A stretch of 64,000 nucleotides of DNA from Olivibacter domesticus (GTDB taxonomy: Bacteria; Bacteroidota; Bacteroidia; Sphingobacteriales; Sphingobacteriaceae): assembly GCF_900109575.1 (NCBI RefSeq), contig NZ_FOAF01000001.1:310001-374000 (forward strand), written 5' to 3'. Positions 53,903-61,735 of the stretch are shown piece by piece. The translations under genes were made by a program, and so were the position numbers. The stretch's first letter is position 1, and every line of letters starts with the position of its first letter. A model generated the notes under the pieces. That model had not been told where the DNA came from and did no database searches. It was given only the letters and a program-made list of their open reading frames with translations.

Positions 53903-55384
53903 ATGAACAAAATCTTCAAAATATCCTTAATGATCTTGGTGCTTTTCAGTTCCTGCAGTAAATTTTTGGAAGAGGAACCTGCCAGTTTTCTGACAACTGA
54001 TCAATACTATAAAACGGAAGATCAGATCCAAGCAGCGGCAAATGGCACTTATGATGGTTTGAACATGCCTTTTTCGAGCGAAATTACCGTGGCGGCTAGC
54101 CCTGTATATGCGTTGGAGTATATAACCGGATACAGTCGACGCCCACGCCCTTCTGGTGGTGCAGACGATCAATTCTTACTCTTGCAGAACATCGAGAATT
54201 CAAACGGTCGATTTGAAACCTGGTGGAGCTCCACCTATATACCCATCGAAAACTGCAATAGCTTTATTGCCAATGTGTCGCAGACGACGGTAATAAACGA
54301 GGAAAAGAAGAACCGATTTTTGGGTGAAGTGTATTTTCTACGTGCTTACTACTATTTCCGTGCCGTGCGATTGTTTGGAAGCATCCCGTTGAAAACCGAG
54401 CCTACACAGAATCTGGAGAATATGCTGATAGGTAAAACACCTGTAGAGGATATTTATAATCAGATTGTAAGCGATTTACAGTTTGCGGAAAACGCGGGTT
54501 TGCCCTGGACCGATAAGAGTGGCCGGATAAATCTGGCAGCCGTAAAAGGACTATTAACAGAAGTATATATGACAATGGCGGGCTATCCTTTGCAAAAGGG
54601 TGCATCTTATTATCAAATGGCTTACGATAAGGCCATGGAGGTGATCAATGGAGGTGAATATAGCTTGTTTACCAGCTATGCTGACTTACGTGATCCTGCT
54701 CAGAATAATGCGGGGGAGCATATCTTGATGAATCAACGAGACCAACGAAATGCTACCAGCATTATCCATTTTAATTTCGTGCCTTACCCAGAACCTCCCG
54801 AACCGGTATCCGTTATTCCGAACTTTGGTGGGGCCATGGCGCCTACCTTGGCCTTTTATAATTCTTTCGCGGTCAATGACCTGCGTAAGCAAGAGAAACA
54901 GTTTTTTTACAATGTAAAATACGTAGGTGATGTTGTGGGTAAATTAAATCCGTTTATCTATAAATTTTGGGATGATGCAGCGGAAGAGACTTCCCGATCA
55001 GGTGCTAATTTTCCTTTAATGCGTTATGCCGATTTATTACTTTTATGTGCAGAAGCAAAAACGATGGTAGACGGAGGATCAACTGGTGATGCAGCGGCTG
55101 TTGAGGCTTATTATGCAGTGCGCTCGCGCGCTTTTCCGGGAATGGCAAGGCCTGCAACAATTACCTTCGAAGAGGTGTTAAAAGAACGTTACTGGGAGTT
55201 ATGCTTTGAATTCCATACTTGGTTTGATATGCAGCGAACCCGTAAAGCGTTTGACGTTGAAAATAACCGAATTGTGGATTTGATCGGTTTTAAGACACCC
55301 AATCATGTGCATGCTTTCCGCGAACAGGATTTGCTGTGGCCTATTCCCCTTTCGGAAATACAAGCAAATCCAAATTTGAAATAG
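53903..55384 (+). CDS. SusD/RagB glycan-binding lipoprotein (locus 3)
   Basis: 493 residues, starting at ATG 53903 just after the SusC stop. An earlier in-frame ATG at 53840 is inside SusC and would bury the signal peptide. The lipobox is VLFSSCSKFLEEEPAS. SusD blocks: RFLGEVYFLRAYYYFRAVRL and LLLCAEAKTMVDGGS, then VLKERYWELCFEFHTWFDMQ; it ends LLWPIPLSEIQANPNLK. The GH38-like gene follows 12 bp later, so all belong to one operon. Confidence 0.94.
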   Translation: MNKIFKISLMILVLFSSCSKFLEEEPASFLTTDQYYKTEDQIQAAANGTYDGLNMPFSSEITVAASPVYALEYITGYSRRPRPSGGADDQFLLLQNIENSNGRFETWWSSTYIPIENCNSFIANVSQTTVINEEKKNRFLGEVYFLRAYYYFRAVRLFGSIPLKTEPTQNLENMLIGKTPVEDIYNQIVSDLQFAENAGLPWTDKSGRINLAAVKGLLTEVYMTMAGYPLQKGASYYQMAYDKAMEVINGGEYSLFTSYADLRDPAQNNAGEHILMNQRDQRNATSIIHFNFVPYPEPPEPVSVIPNFGGAMAPTLAFYNSFAVNDLRKQEKQFFYNVKYVGDVVGKLNPFIYKFWDDAAEETSRSGANFPLMRYADLLLLCAEAKTMVDGGSTGDAAAVEAYYAVRSRAFPGMARPATITFEEVLKERYWELCFEFHTWFDMQRTRKAFDVENNRIVDLIGFKTPNHVHAFREQDLLWPIPLSEIQANPNLK

Positions 55385-55396
55385 TTTGCCTGATTC

Positions 55397-57949
55397 ATGA
55401 AAACAGAATTGATAAAATCGGTTTTTTGGTTAAGCTTTTGCTTGTTTAGCGTTTTCCTTTCAAAAGCGCAAACGGCTTACTTTGTAGATGGTTATCATGG
55501 AGGAAAATGGGGACACTATCCACCTCAATATACGAGCTTTATGGTAGAGCAGTTGCAGCGTCATCCGGATTGGAAACTTAATTTGGAAATTGAACCTGTT
55601 ACCTGGTCTTGGGCCAAGCAGGTGGATAGGAAAGGTTATAATGCGTTTACCAAATTAATAGCCGATCAATCGGATAAAGGAAGGATTGAATATGTGAACC
55701 CTACGTATGGGCAGCCTTATTTATACAATATTTCGGGCGAAAGCATCATTCGGCAGTTTGCATATGGGATGAAAGAACTTAAAGGGCATTTTCCAACAAT
55801 ACAGCTCGATACTTATTCGTCTGAAGAACCTTGTTTCACCAGTGCCTTACCCCAGATTTTGCGTTCTTTTGGTTTTCAATATGCTTCGCTGAAAAATCCA
55901 AATACGTGCTGGGGTGGTTATGTTCGAGCATATGGAAAGGAGATGCTTGATTGGATTGGTCCTGATGGTACGGCTATTCCTACCGTTCCGCGTTATGCTA
56001 TGGAGCAGTTGAAAGATGGCTCGACATGGGAAACCGTTGGCAATTACAATGGAAAAGTCTATATAGAATCGGCGTTGGCAGATGGTATCGAATATCCGGT
56101 AGGAATGTGCCTGCAAGATGCAGGTTGGAAAAACGGTCCATGGTTGGGCGCAAATAATGGAGGCTATCATCCTACGGTATATACTACTTGGCGCCATTAC
56201 TTTGAAAAGGTGAGCATAAAGCGCAACTTAGCGAAATGGAACCTTTCGCAGGAAGATATACAAGTAAGCCTGGTGTGGGGATCGCAGGTTTTACAGCGGA
56301 TTGCCCAACAGGTGCGAAAGGCTGAAAATAAATTGCTGATGGCTGAAAAATGGGCGGCAATGGATCATGCATTATATGGAACAGTATGGTCCGATTCTGT
56401 CTTTAGAGGGGCTTGGTATCCACTTTTATTGGCGCAACACCATGATTGCTGGATTGTGCCTTACAATAAGGTAGATAGCTTGGATTGGGCAGCGAAGGTG
56501 CGGCAATGGACAAGCGTCACGGAGCAATTGGCAGACGAGGTAATGGCGAGTGGGGACACTTTGGAGTCTATTGTGCCAACGACGTTAATTGTGCGTAATA
56601 CCTTGCCTTATGAACGTAACGATATAGTGGATTATATACTACCGGATGCGCAGGTTGACACGGGCTTAGTGGTGTTGAATGCAAAGGAAGAGACAATGCC
56701 TACCCAGTGGAGCCATCAGCCTGATGGCTGGCATCTGTTATTTAAGGCAAGGGTACCGGCTATGGGAGAAGCTTTATACCGACTGGCGAAACGAAAAGAT
56801 AGGCCTGTTCCTTTTGCAAAGGTATTACAGGAGGGAGAAGAAATGGCAATAGAGACCGATAAATATACGATTCGCTTGAACAGCGGTTTGGGTGGAGTGA
56901 TCACGAGCCTACGGATGAAAGATAGAATGGATAAAGAGCTTGTAGATACAAGAGAAAATAAAGGTTTCAACGAGCTGAGAGGTTTCTTTTATGATGAGCA
57001 ACGCTTTCGTTCAAGCACGGAGCAAGCGGCGAGTATTGCACTCTTGGAGTGCGGCGCGGTGCATCTGAAACTCTTAATAAAGGGTGAAATAGCGGGACAT
57101 CCCTTTACTCAACGGATTTACTTAACAAAAGGCGAACCTCGAATCGACTTTGAATTGAATATTGATTGGCAAGGGCAACCGCATATTGGACAGTTTAATG
57201 AGGAAAAGCTTCGAGCGGAAAATAGGGAGAAAGCTTTCTATAATGATCGTTATAAATTGCTGTTACTATTTCCGACAAACTTGAAGCGACAACATATTTC
57301 CAAAAATGGTCCTTTTGATGTAACTGAAAGTAAATTGAATAATACATTTTTCAGCACTTGGGATAGCATCAAAAACAATGTATTATTAGATTGGGTAGAT
57401 GTTAGAGATGGGACGGCGCAGCAAGGCCTTGCTTTGTTTAGTGATCATACGACTTCTTATGCGCACGGGGAAAAACATCCGCTGGCTTTGAACGTGCAAT
57501 ATGCAGGAAAAGCGCTGTGGGGACGAAATTACGGAGTGGACGGGCCTACGCAAATAAAATATAGTATACTACCTCACGAGGGGGATTGGGCAAAAGGCCA
57601 GCTGTGGTATGCAAATGACAAGTTAGTAAATCCTTTGAAAGCGCAAATCCGGAGCGATTGTGCACGAAAAGGGGAGCAATCTTTGTTCAATTTTAGTAAG
57701 CCAGGCTATCAATTGACCAGTTTGCAGTGTGTTGGCGATGATATACTACTACGTGTCTTCAATGCTGCAAGCGACGGGGCACCACTGAAAATAGGAATGG
57801 ACCTACCGGTGAGTAAGGCTCATCTGGAAGATTTGAATGGGAAAACAGGCGAGGATTTAAAAATAACACATCAGCATAATAAATCAGAAGTATTTGTACA
57901 AATGCCTCGTTTTGGTTTTCGTACGATACGGATCAAGATAAATAACTAA
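55397..57949 (+). CDS. Secreted GH38-like alpha-mannosidase with a divergent metal site
   Basis: An 850-residue secreted enzyme. The N-terminal GH38 barrel begins AYFVDGYHGGKWGHY, where canonical enzymes have an HxDxGW motif. Here His34 is followed by Gly-Gly, so the second zinc-binding Asp seems lost. A candidate nucleophile is Asp138 in IQLDTYSSEEP. The helical middle domain (about 300-360) ends in LLLAQHHDCW, as in GH38. The C-terminal beta domains end with FGFRTIRIKI. The assignment to GH38 is by overall pattern; activity may differ. It lies in the SusCD operon, followed by an esterase and two GH92 genes, supporting a mannose-rich glycan target. Confidence 0.8.
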   Translation: MKTELIKSVFWLSFCLFSVFLSKAQTAYFVDGYHGGKWGHYPPQYTSFMVEQLQRHPDWKLNLEIEPVTWSWAKQVDRKGYNAFTKLIADQSDKGRIEYVNPTYGQPYLYNISGESIIRQFAYGMKELKGHFPTIQLDTYSSEEPCFTSALPQILRSFGFQYASLKNPNTCWGGYVRAYGKEMLDWIGPDGTAIPTVPRYAMEQLKDGSTWETVGNYNGKVYIESALADGIEYPVGMCLQDAGWKNGPWLGANNGGYHPTVYTTWRHYFEKVSIKRNLAKWNLSQEDIQVSLVWGSQVLQRIAQQVRKAENKLLMAEKWAAMDHALYGTVWSDSVFRGAWYPLLLAQHHDCWIVPYNKVDSLDWAAKVRQWTSVTEQLADEVMASGDTLESIVPTTLIVRNTLPYERNDIVDYILPDAQVDTGLVVLNAKEETMPTQWSHQPDGWHLLFKARVPAMGEALYRLAKRKDRPVPFAKVLQEGEEMAIETDKYTIRLNSGLGGVITSLRMKDRMDKELVDTRENKGFNELRGFFYDEQRFRSSTEQAASIALLECGAVHLKLLIKGEIAGHPFTQRIYLTKGEPRIDFELNIDWQGQPHIGQFNEEKLRAENREKAFYNDRYKLLLLFPTNLKRQHISKNGPFDVTESKLNNTFFSTWDSIKNNVLLDWVDVRDGTAQQGLALFSDHTTSYAHGEKHPLALNVQYAGKALWGRNYGVDGPTQIKYSILPHEGDWAKGQLWYANDKLVNPLKAQIRSDCARKGEQSLFNFSKPGYQLTSLQCVGDDILLRVFNAASDGAPLKIGMDLPVSKAHLEDLNGKTGEDLKITHQHNKSEVFVQMPRFGFRTIRIKINN

Positions 57950-57954
57950 TATAG

Positions 57955-59343
57955 ATGATTATGAAAAAGGTTTTCCTTATATGGATTTTGTTAATTATTT
58001 GTAGGATATCTTATGCACAGTCGGTCCAACCCTTTAAGAAGGGTGATCGGGTTGTATTCGCAGGTAATAGTATCACAGAGGCAGGATTGTATGAAAATTA
58101 CATATGGTTGTATTACATCACTCATTTCCCCGAAGCGAGGTTGCAGGTTTTCAATGGTGGGATAGGGGGCGACGTGGCGGGTCAGATTTATGATCGCCTA
58201 CAGAAAGATCTATTGGCCAAAGATCCGTCTGTGCTAGTGCTAACCTTTGGCATGAACGATAGTAAATATTTTGAATATAGGGATACTACCAAAACAATAC
58301 AAGTAACGAAACAGGCAGTTGACACTTCTTATGCCAGTTTTTTAAAAATTGAAGAAGTGTTGAGAAACCGTTCGGCTATCCGAAAAATTATGATGTCTTC
58401 TTCTCCTTACGATGAAACCATGCGGAATAAGGATAACTATTTCAAAGGCAAAAGCCATACCCTAGATCTTATTACTGCTTTCCAAAAGGACGCGGCAGTG
58501 CGTAATAACTGGGAATATATTGATTTATTACATCCTATGCTAGCTATTACGCATCGGGAACAAATGAAAAAACCGGATTTTACCATAACGGGACCAGATA
58601 GGATTCATCCGGGTAGTGCAGGGCATTTTGTGATGGCGTATCTTTTTTTAAAAGATCAGGGACTAGCCGGAAAGCCAGTAGCTGATATCCGCATTCTGGC
58701 GAAACAAAAGAAGCTTGTGAAGGCCTTAAATGCCAAAATCACGCATATTCAGGATGATGGAAAGGGCTTTAGCTTCCGTTATTTAGCAAAATCATTACCT
58801 TACCCCATTGATACCTTGCCGCGTGTTTGGCAAAATGCCCAAATCCAAAGGGATGCTTTAAACCTTATTCCTTTTACAAAGGAATTTAATCAGGAAGTGA
58901 TGGCCGTTGATGGCTTGGATGCAGGCAACTATGCCTTGAAAATTGATGAGAAGTTTATACATACTTATAGCGCGGATGAATTGGCAAAAGGTATTAACCT
59001 AGCAGAAATGACGCAAACACCACAATATCAACAATCGCTCCGGATCATGGAGCTTAATCGGAAACACCGCGAGCTTGAAGGTAAGTTCAGGAATTATTAT
59101 TGGGTAAATTATAACTTTTTGAAAGAAAAGGGCTTGTTACTCAACGATAGTGAAGTAGCACGAGATACCATCATGAACCATCAGGAGGATAATGGCTGGT
59201 TAAAAGCGAAGACGGCCGATTATGAGCAGATCCGGGTATCGAGCTCCCGTAAGCAGCTGGAGCAGGAAATGCAAGCGCTACGGGACGAAATATATCGTGT
59301 AAATAAACCAATGGAACATCGTATTACTTTAACGCTCTTATAA
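57955..59343 (+). CDS. Secreted SGNH/GDSL-type esterase
   Basis: A 462-residue secreted hydrolase with a signal peptide (MKKVFLIWILLIICRISYAQ). SGNH motifs: block I FAGNSIT with nucleophile Ser39, block II NGGIGGD, block III TFGMND with Asn101, and DRIHPGSAGH near residue 217, giving the catalytic Asp and His. The family removes acetyl or other acyl groups from polysaccharides. The C-terminal 200 residues are not recognised. It follows the GH38-like gene by 5 bp and overlaps the GH92 start by 1 bp, so it belongs to the same operon and may deacylate the glycan. Confidence 0.88.
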   Translation: MIMKKVFLIWILLIICRISYAQSVQPFKKGDRVVFAGNSITEAGLYENYIWLYYITHFPEARLQVFNGGIGGDVAGQIYDRLQKDLLAKDPSVLVLTFGMNDSKYFEYRDTTKTIQVTKQAVDTSYASFLKIEEVLRNRSAIRKIMMSSSPYDETMRNKDNYFKGKSHTLDLITAFQKDAAVRNNWEYIDLLHPMLAITHREQMKKPDFTITGPDRIHPGSAGHFVMAYLFLKDQGLAGKPVADIRILAKQKKLVKALNAKITHIQDDGKGFSFRYLAKSLPYPIDTLPRVWQNAQIQRDALNLIPFTKEFNQEVMAVDGLDAGNYALKIDEKFIHTYSADELAKGINLAEMTQTPQYQQSLRIMELNRKHRELEGKFRNYYWVNYNFLKEKGLLLNDSEVARDTIMNHQEDNGWLKAKTADYEQIRVSSSRKQLEQEMQALRDEIYRVNKPMEHRITLTLL

Positions 59344-61688
59344 TGATATCTCAAAATAGGCAAATATGGATCGCTCAGCTGGTGATACTTTTTATGATAT
59401 CTTTTGCAGCTTGTTCTCCACCTCCTAAAAATGGGAAGAAAACCGCAGTGGATTACGTAAATCCTTTTATTGGCGCAAGCACTAGTGTGGGCGCAGCGGG
59501 TGTATATCATGGTTTGGGAAAAACTATACCAGGGGCTACAACACCTTTTGGGATGGTACAAGTGGGGCCTAACACCATTACCGGAGGTGATAATGGCTCC
59601 GGTTACAGCTATGAACATACAAGTATAGAGGGCTTCGCTTTTACACAAATGAGTGGCATCGGCTGGTTTGGTGATTTAGGAAATTTTTTAGTAATGCCTA
59701 CCGTCGGTCCGCTCAAAACGGCTGCTGGAAAAGAAGGAAAAACGCCTGGCTACCGCAGCAGTTATGATAAGGAAAGTGAACAAGCTTCGGCGGGTTACTA
59801 TGGAGTGAATTTAACTGATTATCATATCAAGGCAGAGATGACGGCTGCGCCACATAGTGGAATGCTTCGATTTACCTTTCCTGAGAATGAGCAGTCGCGC
59901 ATACAGATTGATTTGGCACGAAGGGTTGGAGGTACAGCTATCGAACAGGAAGTCCGTGTGTTAGATGATCACAGTATAAGTGGATGGATGCGATGTACAC
60001 CTGAAGGGGGTGGTTGGGGCAATGGTGACGGGCAGGCTGACTACACCGTTTATTTCTACGCTGAGTTTAGTAAGCCGCTCAAAGATTTTGGTGTTTGGCG
60101 CGCAGCAATTCCTGATACGGCACATCGTAAACGAGAAAATGTGGAAGCGGATTATTATCAGCAATGGGTGGCTGATGCTACTATTGAAGCAGGAATAAAG
60201 GACGCAAAGGGTAAACATTTAGGTTTTTTTACCTCGTTTGAGACGGAAGGGCAGGAGCAAGTATTGATGAAAGCAGGTATTTCTTTTGTAGATGAGGCTG
60301 GTGCAAAACAAAATGTGAACACAGAGATAAAAGGGTGGGATTTTGAGGAAGCGCATGAGCATGCCCGTCATTTATGGTCGGAAGCATTAAATAAGATGCA
60401 GATTGCTGGTGGAACGGAAGAGGAAAAAACCGTGTTTTATACGGCGTTATATCGAACAATGCTCGATCCGCGATCCTTGCAAGACCTAGACGGTCGATAT
60501 CCGGGCGGGGATGGGAAAATACATAAGGCGAATAAAGACCACATACGTCGAACTATTTTCAGTGGTTGGGATGTGTTCAGAAGCCAGATGCCTTTACAAA
60601 GTTTAATCAATCCACAGGTAGTAAGTGATCTTATTCAGTCGTTAACCAACTTAGCAGACGAAAAGGGGAAAAACTATTTTGAACGATGGGAGCTACTTAA
60701 TGCGTACTCGGGCTGCATGATTGGGAATCCCGCTGTTAATGTATTGTCGGAAGCCTATACAAAAGGCATCCGAAATTATGACGTAGAACGTGCTTATCAA
60801 TTAGCCGTTGGTTCTTTGGAAAAATTTGGTAATGGGACAGACCTTTATACGGCAGGTAATCAAGGAGTATCGCTTACATTGGAATATAGCTATAACGATT
60901 GGTGCCTCGGTAAACTGGCGGAACAGTTAGGCAAACAAACGGAGGCTGATAAATTCTTTAAACGGTCTTTGGCTTATCAAAAGCTTTTTGATAAAGAAAA
61001 AGCTTGGTTTAGACCGAAGGATGGTCGTGGAAATTGGCTGCCTTGGCCTGCAAACGGGAGAGAAGAACAATGGTATGGCACGATTGAATGCAACCCTTAT
61101 CAGCAGGGCTGGTTTGTGCCACATGATATCTCAGGTTTGGCAGGCTTGATGGGCGGAAAGGAAAAAATGCTAATCGATTTGGAATCTTTTTTTGAACGTA
61201 CCCCCGCTGATTTTAGCTGGAACGACTTTTATAATCATGCCAATGAGCCGGTTCATCATGTTGCCTTTTTATTTAATAAACTGGGTAAACCTTCTTTAAC
61301 TCAAAAATGGACAAGGCAAATATGCGAACAAGCTTATCGCAATGCAGTAGAGAAGGGGTTGGTAGGAAATGAAGATGTTGGCCAGATGTCGGCTTGGTAC
61401 GTATTGGCGTCGAGCGGTATCCACCCGATTGCAGCGGCCGACGGCACTTATGAAATTACTAGTCCGGTATTTGATAGCATCCGCATTCGTGTTGATAATA
61501 GGAGTGGTAAGGACGGGGAAAAGCATTTTACGATTGTTGCTCATCATAATTCTCCGAAAAATCGCTATATCCAGTCGATCCAGTTAAATGGTAAACCCTA
61601 TCATCGGTCTTATATTTCACATGAGGAAATCATGAAAGGGGGTGACCTTGTGCTTGAAATGGGGGATACACCACAAGATAATATTTAA
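59343..61688 (+). CDS. GH92 alpha-mannosidase lipoprotein
   Basis: A 781-residue GH92 enzyme. The signal ends in a lipobox (MISFAACSPPPKNGK), so it is probably anchored in a membrane. Motifs: VDYVNPFIGAS near the N-terminus, FSGWDVFRSQMPLQ, the segment GTIECNPYQQGWFVPHD with the acidic residue proposed as general acid, and GNEDVGQMSAWYVLASSGIH, holding the base. It ends near residue 780 without extra domains, unlike the first GH92 in the window. The start overlaps the upstream esterase stop by 1 bp. Confidence 0.93.
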   Translation: MISQNRQIWIAQLVILFMISFAACSPPPKNGKKTAVDYVNPFIGASTSVGAAGVYHGLGKTIPGATTPFGMVQVGPNTITGGDNGSGYSYEHTSIEGFAFTQMSGIGWFGDLGNFLVMPTVGPLKTAAGKEGKTPGYRSSYDKESEQASAGYYGVNLTDYHIKAEMTAAPHSGMLRFTFPENEQSRIQIDLARRVGGTAIEQEVRVLDDHSISGWMRCTPEGGGWGNGDGQADYTVYFYAEFSKPLKDFGVWRAAIPDTAHRKRENVEADYYQQWVADATIEAGIKDAKGKHLGFFTSFETEGQEQVLMKAGISFVDEAGAKQNVNTEIKGWDFEEAHEHARHLWSEALNKMQIAGGTEEEKTVFYTALYRTMLDPRSLQDLDGRYPGGDGKIHKANKDHIRRTIFSGWDVFRSQMPLQSLINPQVVSDLIQSLTNLADEKGKNYFERWELLNAYSGCMIGNPAVNVLSEAYTKGIRNYDVERAYQLAVGSLEKFGNGTDLYTAGNQGVSLTLEYSYNDWCLGKLAEQLGKQTEADKFFKRSLAYQKLFDKEKAWFRPKDGRGNWLPWPANGREEQWYGTIECNPYQQGWFVPHDISGLAGLMGGKEKMLIDLESFFERTPADFSWNDFYNHANEPVHHVAFLFNKLGKPSLTQKWTRQICEQAYRNAVEKGLVGNEDVGQMSAWYVLASSGIHPIAAADGTYEITSPVFDSIRIRVDNRSGKDGEKHFTIVAHHNSPKNRYIQSIQLNGKPYHRSYISHEEIMKGGDLVLEMGDTPQDNI

Positions 61689-61735
61689 TGAATGATGACA
61701 CAGCAAGTTAACTTACAGACAAACTAACATATCAG

